Source: Siderastrea radians (taxonomy: Eukaryota; Cnidaria; Anthozoa; Scleractinia; Rhizangiidae). From it: a stretch of DNA of 64,000 nucleotides. The notes below the pieces were generated by a model, which searched no databases, had not been told where the DNA came from, and was given only the letters and a program-made list of their open reading frames with translations. The DNA is taken from assembly GCA_964017195.1 (NCBI GenBank), contig OZ024895.1, positions 18,379,034 to 18,443,033 of the forward strand, in the 5' to 3' direction. The position numbers and the translations under genes were made by a program. Shown in pieces: positions 44,372-57,637 of the stretch (its first letter is position 1; every line of letters starts with the position of its first letter).

Positions 44372-46469
44372 GGTGAATGGACGAAAAGCTCAGCAAACGA
44401 TCAACGGCGCTTTATTAAACCTGCAAAAACAGATTCTCTCTGTGGTTCTTAACATTAAACTAAAGCATAGTGTTGAAGAGCTTGAAAACGATTCGGGCCT
44501 GATCTGGGATAACATTATTAAACGTGAGTTTACATCAAAACAACATGCGTGGCTCAAGTATAAAATTGATCACGTAATGTTTTTAAAAACTTCCAGTGAA
44601 GACATAAACCTTAGAAGTATTCATTTGGTTTTATTCAAGATCGTTAAAATTACGGCACTTAACATTGCCCTGTCATCACATCAGTACGAAGCCTGCATAG
44701 TGTAGTTATTAACCTTTGAAAGTTAATTTTTTTGCTTTAAATGTCACGTGCTGTGTTTAAGTGTTTGGATGAAACTTTACCAAAAAAACATTACAACTTT
44801 TTTTATCAGCTGAATACTATGTGCAAACTGAGCAAGTATAAATTCCATACTAGGTCTTTTGTGAAACTGTAGCAAAGACAATGCTCAAGTTAAATTACTA
44901 AAAACAAAACATCGTGCAGTAATAAATGCACTGTTCCTTGATCGTGATTGTCGCTCTGGCTGCATCAATATAATTGGTTGATTTGTAAATGGATAGTATT
45001 CATGGTGTTCTTTCATTACAATCGATTCTTATCACCATTTATTAATTGCCACCTTCTCAATACAATATTAAAAAGGTTCGTGCAGAGAACGCAGGCTTTT
45101 ATCGTTAAGAACTCTTCTTATAATGCCTGATCGCTTAACATGTCTGTTTTTTTCTTACCATTGTGCCTCTTTACCCTACTTAACTTTTCTTTCGTTCAAA
45201 GCTTTATTGTACGTTTTAGACAGTGTATGCAATGAAACCACTAAAATGAAGCCATAGGGCCATTGCTTCGCGCGCTGTTGGGCTACCTTTGTCATCCTCA
45301 GCTTTTGTTGTTGTTGTTGTTTTCATAAAACAAGATTTTAACGAGCTCTCTTGCAGGACTGCGAGGGTTAGAATCGTGCTTGAGGACACGTTTTTGCTCG
45401 TTATCAAGTTTGTACTCTGACTGGAAGGAAAATTTTTTTCTAAAAGATCCTAGTGATATACGTCGTGGTTTGGCGGACAGCATGCATTTAAATAGGCTGG
45501 CAAGAGTAAGGGGAAATTTGTAGTTTTCTCCGTATCTTGGGAGCCAGGGGAGCAATTTCATGGTCTCAGTTGTCACATATATTCACATTGAAACTTCGTG
45601 TAAAATTACTTCTGCTCTTAACAACACGCTTCCACCCACGACCAATAAACGAATAATGGCATGATAACATTAATTCTGGTTTCTTGTACCGTAATAGGCC
45701 GTTACACTTAACCAAACAAATCAGGTTTAATGGCAAACAAGAAACATTTGAAACAAAATATAATTTTCTATTAATAACTATATGCCATCAATACAACCTC
45801 CAAAGGTCTCCATTCAATTGCAATCATCAATTCACAAAGACTGAATCAAATACAAGTACATAGCAACTGAGAAGATGAGAAAAACTAGAGAATTGAATGT
45901 AAAAACCTCCACACGCATAAATTTTCTACACGTACATATAGGTACCTAAATTCATCGCATAAAAGCTAAACCAAAAAGCTAAAACAATATCGAACAGAAA
46001 TCAATTCTTTTCTAATGCTACGCAACCGAAGAGAATTTTCAATTTCGCTCCAAGTATGACTTTGCGATATAATTTCCAATATAGTTGATCTGCCCCTGAT
46101 TTTCCCCCTTAACCCATACAGAAATAACTTGGTAAAACGTTTAAAATCTCACCTCAGATTTTTCGTTTATTCTCGAGGGTATTTCAATATGATTTAAAAG
46201 TACGAAAGCATCTAACAAGGACCTTCTGTTAGCCATAACAGTAGCACGCAAATGCGACCCATTAGATTCCGTTTAAAACAAATACATATGTTAAGCTAGA
46301 TACTTGAATATTGAACGTAGTCATGTTTAGGTTGTACATGCCCAATGTTACTGATAGACAAACTATTAAATACAAGTCTTTGAGAGTTTGAAGGGCTTTC
46401 TATGGAGTACATGCGTTATCTCTAAAACATTTATTTTAAGGCAGCGTGCATGTGGTTGAGATAGTAAAA

Positions 46470-47454
46470 TAAATTGGATAGTTTTAACCGTCCAAAAAAA
46501 ATATACAACATTGTTATATACAAAGCTTCATGTATTTGTCTGCTTTTATTCATGTTTGTGGAATATGACAAACCGCATGCAGTATTTTGAATGCCACTGC
46601 TATTTTTTGGAATATAATGTTATCAACGGCTTTAATGGTAAAGGTAATTTCCAAACCCTTATGTACAATTGTGCACTTTTGCATCCATCCCATTACGCCC
46701 TACACTCCCTATCTTGTTGCCCTGCCAGTGCCTGATGGCGAGTCGGCCAGACATTAACGTGTTACGACAAGTTTCTATCTAGAAGCTGTTGAATGTACTT
46801 TGGTCTCTTGGGGTCTGGATCTAGCACTTTTAGTGGAGTGCACGCTGTGGCAATGTACCACTGTGGGTAGCCACAATTAATTTGTAAAGCTTCAACCATA
46901 AGTGGTCAAGTTCTTTCTTTTAGTCAGCTGGTTCGAAAACACCGGACTTGTCACGTTGGTCAAAGTCCTGGCAACACTAAATCTGTGCTAGGGGCTCTGT
47001 CGCCTATTTTTAAGGATTACTTTAAAAGATTAAAGACATTGCCGATCAGAGGAAACCAAAAATACTGGTTCAGTTTCGTTTGTAATTACTCTACCAGTTC
47101 TCTGAAACTATAGTGAAGTGTGTTTGGCTGCAGATCGCTAGGATGGAATTGAATTGCAACTTGAAAACATTACGCTAACGTTTTCAAGTTTCTCCTTTGT
47201 TTCTTGGAAAAATCACCAGAAACTGAGTATAGGTCGTTCTCCCTTTGCGAAAATCATTCATTTTTTCTCTTGACGTTAGAAAGGTATTCAGTTTTCATTT
47301 CAGCGCATTTTCACCCCAAAACACGAAAATTCCTCTTGACATAACCCCTTTGAAATGTGAATGCTGATTGAGATCAATTAATGCCAACCTTTGTGTAAAC
47401 TCGGAGGCCGGTGAACAATCAATGTATTTATTACAGCGTTCAAAACCACAACTC
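46470..47454. other. Intergenic, nothing recognised
   Basis: No gene or defined element seen. A 225-base open frame at 46511-46735 has no resemblance to known proteins. Confidence 0.45.
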
Positions 47455-49705
47455 ACTCCTAAGCGTTCTCCCAAAACCTACTCGTATCCAGACCCTCTCT
47501 CCCTACATTGGCCTAAAGGGGTTCAGGTTACAACTGTCACACTCCTTCCCCCTAGGGAGGTTAATAAATCCCTGGTGGTTGAGAACTGTAAAAAGTAAAT
47601 GCCGATATCATCCTCATCATCATACACAGAATAGTCGCCAATCTCCATAACTGTTGGGTGGACGGCGTGACCTAACTCCTCTACGCAGTGTCAAGGAAGG
47701 AGCGAAGCCAGGTTCAGTATGTAAAAGACACAAAGCTGATCACGATATTGCAATAACCGTTTACGGAAATTATTGGCCTGCTTGATGCGGTAGATGTTGA
47801 AGACATTTCACTACTATGAATGGGCCAAACCCGACCGAGGGGGAACATGCATCATCACAGAGTCTCCGACACATAAGGAGGTAGAGTCCCCTTCGCTTCT
47901 TGCGACTCGTCTTTGCTTTGTCTGAGAGTCCCGAATGGCTGCACCTGGGTGTACCTCCTTCAAACGTGAGGCAAGGGTTGATGTCTACTCGTGGATGGAA
48001 CTTGGGGACCTTATGGAGCCAGGAGCAAGAACCAATCGTGGGGTACGTGGAAAATACCCACTATACAGGTAAAATGGCGAGTTCTCAGTAGCGCTGTGGT
48101 CATGGCTCCTGTAATTAAATTGCACAAAAGGGATCTCCAAATCCAAACCATCTCCGCGCTCGTCGGTTGCTTTCTTCAGCATTTCACCGATCGTAGAGTT
48201 TAGTTTCTCAACATTTCCATTGCTTTGCCGGTGGAGAGCAGATATGCGTAATGGAAGGCCAAGTTGTTGAGCAACCGTGCTTAGAGCTTGGTTGTCAAGT
48301 CAAATTCACAGCCTTGGTCGGTTAAAATGGACTCGGGGATTCCCCAGCGACAGAAAACTTGATGCATGACAGCCCTACACAGAACGGTTTTGGCAGACTT
48401 ATCAAGAATAGGAATCATTTTTGCCTCACGGGTAAGCAAATCCAATACCACTAAAACATATCCGTGGTTTTTTATACGTTTCTTGCGAAAGGGGCCTTTT
48501 GATGTCCATAGTTAGCTCATGCCACGGTTCTTGTTGGTGTGACGACAGCGTAAAACGGAAGGATGGGAGGGGGCGGGACGGTTACATGCACACAGATCAC
48601 ATGAGTGGCAGTACTTCCTAACATCTGCAACCACTGTCAGCCAGAAATACTCCCGACGGATCAGGCTGGTGGTTTTCTCTGCAGCCGTGTGGCCAACATT
48701 GTCATGTTTAGGACGAAAGACAAAGGGACGAGCACGTCAACCTGGTTAACGTGGTGTTTGCCAGTTAGGCTAATGATTATACAACAAACCATCTTCTTTT
48801 CCAAGGGAAAGAAATTCCCTTTTGGTTGACCATCGGCAAAGTGCAGGATTGGTGGCTGGGAGCTTCTTGACCTATCTCTATGTTAGTGACAATCTCACCT
48901 ATACAGCGCGAGGAGCTCCCATTTGCTGTAGCACGCGCATCTGTGGAAGGTTGAGGTAATGCCAGGAAATCTGGAGCTAATACAGGTGACATCTGAGACA
49001 GTATCTAACAGCCACGTTCATGTCACATTTTCAATTTTTCCTGCCACATGCAAGGAAGATCGTTGCCGAGACCATGAGCGTTGTGAGACAAACGAGGCAC
49101 TGTCGGTTGCATTAGACACCAGCGGTGGCCTCGCCGCACTGGTGTTGTCTAGTTTAAATGTGATGAGCGACTGGCGACATGTCCAAGAACTCTACAATTC
49201 TGACAGGTAATAGAGCCCTGACTTCTTCCTACCTGGCTGTAAGAAGCACCGATAAAAACGGCCTTGGTTGCGCCCTTTTCCTCGCACTGGAGGGGCACTG
49301 CTACATTGCCTCTGCAAATTAGTGGTAGATCCACAAGAAAAACACTTCCGAGGTGGTAAGCTGGGGCTACTTTGTTTGGAAGAGACAGCATTTAAATCAT
49401 CCATCCGAGATTCGGGGGTAACTTGCACTTTAAGGAGGAGTTTCAGCTCACTCACTTCATTTGAAAGGGCGTCGAATCTGCTTGCCGTGTCACTAGATTC
49501 GACCGTTGCTACTCGCTCAACGGGAGACTGGGTACGAGCCTTCTTCGATTCGATAGGCATATTCGGTGAGATTTGAGGACGATTCGTCCGGCGTTCCGAC
49601 ACACAGTTTGCTCGTAAGCGTTCTCCCTAAACCTACTCGTACCCAACCCTCTCACCCTACATTGGCCTAAAGGGGCCCAGGTGACGACTGTCACATTTGT
49701 TTACG
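47455..49705 (-). mobile_element. Internally deleted Ty3/Gypsy LTR retrotransposon relic
   Basis: On the minus strand, in order: a gag-like piece with a zinc-knuckle remnant (KCFSCGSTTNLQRQC, about 49290-49340); an integrase zinc-binding part (HDNVGHTAAEKT to YCHSCDLC, about 48590-48705); an integrase core piece with FCRWGIPESILTDQGCEF near 48320; and a C-terminal piece (FNYRSHDHSATENSPFYL, 48080-48150). Reverse transcriptase and RNase H are absent. About 85 bases starting taagcgttctcc near 47460 and 49616 are direct repeats, probably LTR remnants. Stops and shifts throughout. Confidence 0.75.
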
Positions 49706-52144
49706 TTGGCAATCTTCGTCCTGTACATTATCATAAATTATCGAAAACTTCATAAAACTTGGTAAGCAAAGAAGACCGTCACATTAGCTAAACTAAGTCT
49801 AGATGTGGCAATATGAGAGGAAACTGTTCAAAATTGAAGGAGATTTTCCTGTTTGAAAAAAGCAAAATTTACGAATGTGTGTTTGGCAAGAGTTGCCACC
49901 CAGCCTTACAAACGTCTGTAAATGTTGAAACTTTGAAATGCATTTTTAGACGCCGGTTTTCATCCCTTTTCTTTTAAACTTCGCATGCAAACTGAACTAT
50001 ATAATGTTTTCTAGTAACGATATGTTTTAGAATATAATCAACTTTCAAGATGTAAGCAATGAAGTCGGCAAGGATCTACCTATTTTCGCCGAAAAAAATA
50101 CATTGAAAAACGGATTTGGATGAGTCCCGAATGCCCTGCTAATGTTTTTTACTTTGTTTTGCTTGTGACTTAGAATCTTCTTTTTACCGTGCACTCTTAG
50201 CAGAGGAATCTTCATACTATCATTTTTCAGAGTTTTCATCGACCGATGTAAGACGTATGCAAATTTGCACTAACACAGACAAGGTAAATATAAGCCTTAC
50301 TTATTTCGAGCACTCAAACATTTTAGTCGTGTTCGCTTATAGCCTCCTTTCGTTTTTTGCGAGACGTACATGAAACGTTCAAATTGCTTCATTTGATTGA
50401 TTAGTTGGCTCGGTGAGCTAATATTTTGCACCCCCGAACGAGTCTAATTGCACACAAGCCCTGGAGGCTTTCACGTGTCACGTAGTGAGTTACGTGTTCT
50501 CGATAAGTTAAGTGAAATTTATGAAAATCATATACATGCATGTGAACTAAGAATGAAAGATTTAATGAATGGAAGACTGGGAATGGATGTCCTGGGATGC
50601 TATTTTGTTCCGTAATAACTGCGATGTTCTTCTGTTTGCACTTTTGTCTTCACAGTCTCGACAATAATGATCAGAAACTAGTTAGAATGAGATCAAAATT
50701 ATTTGCAACTTTTGTCGAAACAAAGCCAGTACTAGCATCACTTGCACTCAAAGGCCGGACTATAAGCACACAACTGTAAAATCGGCTTTTGCTTAGAAAC
50801 CTTTACGCTCCTAGAGAATTGCGCAATTTGTTTTTTCCCCCTAAAAATTACTTGTTTTCTATACTTAGAAGTAACATCAGCTGCTTATTCACAAATCAGC
50901 AAAATATTCTGTTAGTTAATTTATTAGCGATTATATGTTCCCACTGCTTTTCTATTTAAAAAAATTGTGGTCAACTAGGCGTTTTAGCTGCCTTTCACTT
51001 GCAAGAAATTTTTTAAAATTGCTACAAAAAATGATATCGAAGAAACGTTTCGATGGTTTGACCAGGTTCCATTAACGCTTCAAGGATTTTTACAACAGCA
51101 GCAAATGAAAACTTGAACAATTTCAAACGACACGATCCTCGCAAATAATCTTATCTTTCAAATGTAAATCGCCAATTACTGAGAAAAAATGACTGCTATA
51201 TAAAATAAACAGAAAAGCAAGGAGTGCGGGTCGACCTGAGGACCTTTTCATTGCATTGAAATTATGCAATTTTTTGTTCAAATGAAAAACGAACAGCTGT
51301 TTTGCTATAATCAGTCCTCCGTTTTCAAAAGTCTTCACTTTGTAGAGCGTTCTCAAAACCCTCCGTTTTTGCTGATAAACATCTTTTTCTTAGCGTGGCC
51401 AGTCGGCAAAAACGCACCAAATAGTATTTGCATTAGAATGATTTTTAAGGTTTGTTTTTGTTATCATTTCTAACCAAGTTTTTCATTTGATGCTACATGT
51501 TCCAATATTTGTGCAATTTTCCCCTTTTATAATAAGTAACTTGCTTGTATTCGACATCTTCCAGTTTTAAGCTGCCATAGCCATGTAAATGCACGCACAT
51601 GTTTATTTGGCGAATTAACTTTGGGCAGTCACGAAAATAAAAAAAGAAAGGAAGATAAAATAGTTCGAAAGGAAAATCAGTGATCCCATCAAATGTCATC
51701 ATATGTGTTTTCAAGTAATCAATTTTGCTCCCACAGAAAAGCTTGCGATTTGTTTTTCTGTTGAAATGCCAAAAGTTTTGTTTTGCTTTAGTTAGAAGAA
51801 ATATCAGCTGGCAAATCTCCCAATTTTGTCCTCAGAATGTTATCGAAAAGGCCATTTTTCGATCTCAAAAGAAAATAATAGAATATTAAAATAAAGAGAG
51901 GAAACCAACTCAGCTGTGATCATACAAACACATCCGTGGTTTAACAAAAACTCAGTAGTGAATGTGCTTCTTACGTTATTCCGGGGACATAAAAGTAACG
52001 GCAGTTTGAGCTAAGAATTTAACAATTCTTTTGAACTGCAACCAATAAATAGATAAAACATTGAATTTATTCTCTTGTTTCCCATTTGATTGCACCTTTC
52101 CTTCGCGTAGCGTTGTACTTTTGTGGTTTGTCATCGAACGCAAA
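49706..52144. other. Intergenic, nothing recognised
   Basis: AT-rich sequence upstream of the receptor relic. Short open frames occur on both strands without recognisable domains. No repeats shared with the rest of the window were noticed. Confidence 0.45.
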
Positions 52145-53316
52145 ATGACAAATGCTTCCTCGCTTTCACAAATCAGGTCCTTCGACGCAGAAGAATGCGC
52201 TTATTTACAGGCGGCCGGAGCTCAGTGGCAGGGTCAGTACTTGATAGAAGACACGTTCAAGATTCTAGTCGCTATAATCATCATCAATTCGATCGAGGTC
52301 GTTCCGACCATCATGTTAAACGCGCTGGTCATCTTCTCTGTGGCAACGAGGCAACGATTGCGATCCAAATCGAATACTTTACTGGCATGTCTAGCTGGGA
52401 AGGACGTTTTGGTTGGCCTGGTTTATCAACCTTTAGGCATCGCTATGCATGGAAACAAAGAAAATCCTTGGCGTGGGTCCCTTTTGCACGGCCCTAGAAA
52501 AAGCAGGTGTAGTAGCTTTCATAGGACTCCTTTGCGAGTTGGTTAGGCCATCTTGTATTAATCAGTATCGATCGATATATAGCTATCAAAAAACCTTTGA
52601 GGTACCAAGACATTGTCACAAAACAGCGCGTGACGGCTGGCGTAATTTTGGCCTGGACTGTTGCATTGTTTGTTACGATTAACGAAATCATCTTGGCTTC
52701 TATAGACAGCAAAACAAATATTTACTCCGTCTATATGAGTGTTTCAGTCGGTATGATGGTCATTTTCTGCTTGACGAGCTTTGCGACTATAGCTTACACG
52801 TATTGCTACATCTTCTCCGAAACACGCCGTCAGAAACGACTCCACACCGAGCACTTAACTGCCGAAGAAGCTGGCAGAATCAGAAAAGACCACAAGGCTG
52901 CCAACACCCTTGGAATAATTCTAGGTGCGTTAGCTGTGACCTACTTGCCTTCAGTTATGACTGTACTTGCTGCAACTGCAGAAAGCACTGTAGAACCGCA
53001 AGTTTTAAACATTATGTCGAGCTGGGCGGCAGCTTTTGCAGGGTTGGGTTCTCTTTTAAACCCTATTATTTACTGTTGGCGTATGAGGAAAATCCGCCAA
53101 GCTTTTCTGGAGATGTTACATTTAAAACAACCAGAGAACAGCCCACCAGCGATTGACATGCAAGTAATTCGGCGCCCTCAATCTCAAATTCAGCCTTCCA
53201 CCTCTGAACCGTTTTCGATGTCAGCAGTAAAGCAGGAACCGGTTTTGTTGTCATTCTCCGCTCATCTTCAAGCTGCCGAAGAAATTACTTCTTTTGAGGC
53301 GGAAAACGATCAATAA
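52145..53316 (+). pseudogene. Rhodopsin-class GPCR, single exon, two frameshifts
   Basis: Seven-transmembrane receptor. Helix 1 has the conserved Asn (IMLNALVIFSVATRQRLR). Helix 2 is LLACLAGKDVLVGLVYQPLG. Helix 3 ends in the IDRYIAIKKPLRYQD motif around 52565-52605. Helix 4 has the conserved Trp (VILAWTVALFV). Helix 7 has NPIIYCWRMRK. A 60-residue Ser/Gln-rich cytoplasmic tail ends at TAA 53314. ATG 52145 starts an N-terminus with an Asn-linked site (NAS). Frames change near 52460 and again near 52543, so helix 3 is split over two frames. Intronless class A receptors of this kind are abundant in cnidarians. The ligand cannot be told. Confidence 0.88.
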
Positions 53317-53929
53317 GTGTTAACTTTAATATTATATTTATTCAAAACTAGTGAATTGTTTCTTTCCTCTCAAAAAAATTACAGCGGGAGGCAGGTGGAA
53401 GACGTCTTAAGCGCTACTTCACGAGCGTCGAAACGTTCGTTAAAGCATGCAATGTTTTCGAGTATAACTTTGAGTAATTATGTAAGTTATGACTATTTTT
53501 GAGGCTTAAGAGCCCATGTCTGCAATTATCGAGAATCGGTCGTCAGTCGTGAAATTTCGAATTTCTTTTTATTTTGCCTAAGTAACCTCTATAGTGAACT
53601 ATTTTCAAAAATAACATTAAAAGTTTCAACAGCTTTTTAGCGGAACTCCTTTGCGGCCGAAGGCCGCAAAAGTGGAGCCCCATACTCATACTAAGAGGCA
53701 TGCTGGTAATTTTTTATGGTCATGGCAAGCGGAATGGCTCGCGGCGCGTGCGCCGTACGTACATACGTACGTCGCATTTCATGACATTCTTACATGAGGC
53801 AAATTTTCACCCAGCTTATTGCCAATGGCATGGTAAACTGGACGTTAGCTTCGCATTTTTTTCTTGACTTTTCATGTTTATAGGTCCATTTATCTTTTAT
53901 TAAACTTTAAATGATATACTGAGAAAAAT
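53317..53929. other. Intergenic with a small palindromic patch
   Basis: No gene. It contains the palindromes ttgcggccgaaggccgcaa (53650-53668) and gtacgtacatacgtac (53756-53771), within what may be an unclassified repeat. Confidence 0.4.
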
Positions 53930-54157
53930 ATGTCAGAAGAGCAGAGACGAGGGAAAAGAGAAGGAGATAGAGAACAACAACGGGAAAGGATGAGAAACGC
54001 CACTGAAAAACAGCGTCAAGCAGAACAGAAACAAAAACGAGAAAGACGAAGGAACAGTAAGCTTACAGCAGAGCGAGAAAGGCAACGAGAAGTAAGACGG
54101 ACGGTACTGAAGAACAACGCCAGAGGAAAACTGAGAGACGCCGACAGAGAACTGTAA
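53930..54157 (+). CDS. Arg/Glu/Gln-rich open frame, doubtful
   Basis: Starts at an ATG (53930) and encodes 75 residues that are almost entirely charged and periodic (MSEEQRRGKREGDREQQRER, then TEKQRQAEQKQKRERRRNSK). Such repeats occur at the N-terminus of Helitron- and PIF1-linked proteins in animals, but also arise from purine-rich simple sequence. No helicase or replication-initiator motif follows. Treated as a possible transposon fragment. Confidence 0.3.
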   Translation: MSEEQRRGKREGDREQQRERMRNATEKQRQAEQKQKRERRRNSKLTAERERQREVRRTVLKNNARGKLRDADREL

Positions 54158-55328
54158 ACATGTCGGGTACAGTTTTCTTGATTTTTATCAATTTGTGATT
54201 GGAAATAATTTTGTACCACCGAATAATTTACGTCTACGTTTTTGTATTTTATTCTACAGATGAACGAGGGGAAAGAAATCGTAATGGAGAGAGAGAATGG
54301 AGAAGAAATTTACGCCAAGGACAGCATGAAGTTAGAAGGTGTTCGGGTAAAATCAATTTCCGTGCTTTAGCAAAGTTTGTTTAACAAAAAAATGCACTGT
54401 TACAAAAGGGAACTTTTTGTCAAAACTTAAACCGCACCTTTTACGGTATGTCATTTAACACTACTCGTAGAAAGTGAAAAAAAGAGGAAAAAAAACAAAA
54501 CAAAACAAAGCGAAAAAAGAGAACACAATATGAGGGGGGAGTGCAAAGGTGATGGTATCATATTACAAGATTTCACAATATGGCCGCGTGCGTCAGGCCG
54601 AGAACGAGAACACAATGCCTTTCCAACGTTAGAAATGAAAAGATAGGCTAAAGAAACTCGACTGCCGGTCCCGAATGCCTATTAAGTGGAATATGAATGT
54701 CTTTATAGAGAGGAGAAATATGGATTGCTTTGGCCCGATGTCTTTAATTGAACCAGCGCGAAGATCTGATTGCTGAGTTTCCCGGGTGAGTTTCTCGGAA
54801 TTTTTCAATCATTTCACAGAATATTACGGTATGGGAAATTCGCTTTTATTTAGAAGGATCCCACTATCTCAACTCGCTTATTTCCAATTCCCCGTTATCT
54901 CGAACAAAGAGAAATTTGTCTTGGCTTTGGTCATAAATATAATATTTCCAGTTATTTACTTTTGCGACGATAACCCGCTTTTCTCAACTTTGAAAAATAC
55001 CAGTGTGTTTTGTTTTCACGGGAGCAAAGTGTAGCCAGGCAAAAGAGAAAACAGCTTATGAAAGCATGCAATGAAGTAAAAGGCGAAAACAAGTACCAAC
55101 GCGAATCGTCAAGATGTTAACTCATTGACTAACAAAAGAATAACAAAACAGGACATAATTGATATATGCCTCGTTCTTTTAAACTCTGAATCCAGTCATT
55201 GTTTACAATATCCTCGGCAAAACCCCTACCAAAATCCATGCAAGTAACGAATCGATGAAAAAGCAAATCCTCATTTATGAATCTACTGAAGTAGGTCTTA
55301 AATATTTTTAACCCTTATTCTGATTTCT
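54158..55328. other. Intergenic, nothing recognised
   Basis: No gene or family repeat recognised. An AAAACAAAAC-rich patch lies near 54490-54520. Confidence 0.4.
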
Positions 55329-55545
55329 GAATTGTTTGCTTGAATTTCAATAATTTTATTGGGTTTCACTTAAGCTCAAGACTTAAGCTTATGCGTGAAT
55401 TAATTTTGTTTATCACTTATGAATTGTTTGCTTGAATTTCAATAATTTTATTGGGCTTCACTTAAGCTCAAGACTTAAGCTTATGCGTGAATTAATTTTG
55501 TTTATCAGTTATGAATTGTTTGCTTGAATAATTTTCAATAATTTT
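55329..55545. repeat. 92-bp tandem repeat, about 2.3 copies
   Basis: Units start gaattgtttgcttgaat at 55329, 55421 and 55513. The first two copies differ at only two or so positions. Each contains the inverted phrase cttaagctcaagacttaagc. Confidence 0.95.
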
Positions 55546-55980
55546 AAAACTAGCAATAGACATATGATCGACATATACAATGCTCTGTAATCTGAGAATG
55601 TACACAAGAATATTTTCAGCCTTAAGTCGGCAGAAAAATAAGAATATCCAGCCTTCGCATGAAAAATATACATTCTTATATAAAAAAAATGAAAGAGTGT
55701 CCTTGTGGTCCATTTTTTTTGAGGTTAAAAAAAACCATGATGTTAATTCTCAACCGCATGTAGGTTGTCGCAAAATAAACACGAAGCCTTTCAAACTGTT
55801 GAAGACTTTCATATAACAGTTCGGTCATTGATCACTACTACAAGACTAGGGCTGACCACGATGGCGGTTTCTTAGTAACAAGCGTTACAAGTCCGAAGTC
55901 CCAAGGGTCGTCACTGAGGTTGAAATCTTAAGACCGTTTTAGAACCTTACTAGTGCTCCAGAGGAGTTTGGACACGGCCC

Positions 55981-56111
55981 GAAAGGCATTCTGGTAGCTG
56001 TGATCAACCAATCAGAACACTGTATTCATTCGTTCGTCTTTTCTGAGAAAATTTCTCCACGAATGAATACAGTGTTCTGATTGGTTGATCACAGCTACCA
56101 GAATGCCTTTC
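55981..56111. repeat. Perfect 53-bp-arm hairpin
   Basis: The arms 55981-56033 and 56059-56111 are exact reverse complements (gaaaggcattctggtagctg... against ...cagctaccagaatgcctttc) around a 25-base loop. Each arm contains the CCAATCAG motif. There is no coding. Probably a very young palindromic MITE or a hairpin from a recent inverted duplication. Confidence 0.95.
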
Positions 56112-57637
56112 AATGGAGGAGTTTAAATGAAAGGTAGGTTTTTACTTTTACCACATACTGCTTTATATTTTAAAATATCCTCATAGAATTCGTCTTTATT
56201 AGACTTCCTCGCGAGCTTGTCCAATATGGCGGCTGTTGTCCACGTTCTGTAGTCAACCAACGCGTTCGTTCCTTGTTTCGATATCGTGTCAGATTTACCT
56301 TAGAAAATCGTACCAGCTATTGTAGGGATAGTTATTCTTTAATTTTAGAGGGTCGCACCCTATCGCACCTCTTACGGTTTTTCTGTTATTTGCGATCGAA
56401 GTTTGGTGATTTTAGAGATAAACAAGATTAAGTTAGGACAGTTCTGTAGCACAACGCTTAACATCACTTCTAGAGCGTCCCTAGTAAGACTTGAGAATTC
56501 TGAGGCTTCCAAAAACTGCATTTTCTAAGGTCTCTTTGACGTTTTGAGGTACAAGTTTTCTCTTGAGTGGGAAATAATTACTATGTGTGATATGTGATTC
56601 ATGCTCTTGTGCAAACTCAAGTGCTGAGATTTGAACAACTCCAATGTAATGAACTCACATGTTGTTTTGTTTGTGACAACTGCCAAATCATGAGGTGGCT
56701 TAAACCCAATTGTCTTTTTTTTCTTTTTCATCTCTAGGTTTAACAACAAAATGTGGCTCCAGTCTAGTCTGCCCCTGAAAGTGACCCAGGCTTACAAGGA
56801 TCAAATCGTTATATTTGCTTTAAACCAAAATACTGAGCTTGTTCAGAGGAATTTAGTCTGCCATATTATGAACTCTTGTTAAGTCCCGCCCTAAGCAACA
56901 GAATAAATAAAATCCAAAGCTCACAAGAGCTTTAAATGGGTTTATAACAATAAATTATAGAGTGAGTGTCCTCTTTAAATATTTTTTGTTTTTTTTTGGT
57001 TTATTTCTTGTGTGTTTTGGTGTTGTTTTTAAATTATATTATGCATCAATGAGTTTTCTAGTGTAGCACTTAGTAGCGAGAGACAAAAATCATTTGAATT
57101 GTATGCCTGATTCACACTAGTGACATATAAAACAAGATAACTGTGGGGTTGCACAATTGCAAAGCACAACCTATATTGATGTATTGAATGTGTACAGCCG
57201 TAACCGGTGTGAACAACCCAACATAACAACATAAATATATGAACATAATGACTTAAGGAAAAAATGTTATGTTTTCTTTACGTTGTTATGTCGCTAGTGT
57301 TGGCCAGGCCTAAGGGACCGTTCATCTTGAGAGTCCATTTTTAAAGAATCCCACATGAAATACTTATTTAAACACTGCACAGTTGAACTGGTTAATATGG
57401 GCATCTTCAGAACAGGACCAACTGTCCAGGACAGGGTGTCTGTATTAAGTGGGTCAATTTTGTCTAAAAAATGATTGGGCTTTAATACCACCAGGACAGA
57501 GAAAACTTTCTGTTATAATGAGGTTTCAATATTCAGCGATTGCCTGCAAAGTAGGTTTTGACTGTACAACACAGTTTGGCCTCCGTAACCACCAAGCAGA
57601 GGGGAGGTAATGGTAAAAATATTCTATCACTGACTTT
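56112..57637. other. Intergenic
   Basis: No gene recognised. The block 57305-57530 is a diverged direct copy of 57880-58110 (shared phrases gagag.cca.tttt.aagaatc, atttaaacactgca, gggctttaat.ccac). Confidence 0.5.

Larger units (their letters stand above)
41640..46470. repeat. Large tandem duplication, unit B
   Basis: Collinear partner of 34780-40010, containing the second peptide gene and an orphan signal-peptide exon. It lacks the SINE pair and carries a separate insertion of about 450 bp near 43,630-44,090. Confidence 0.8.
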
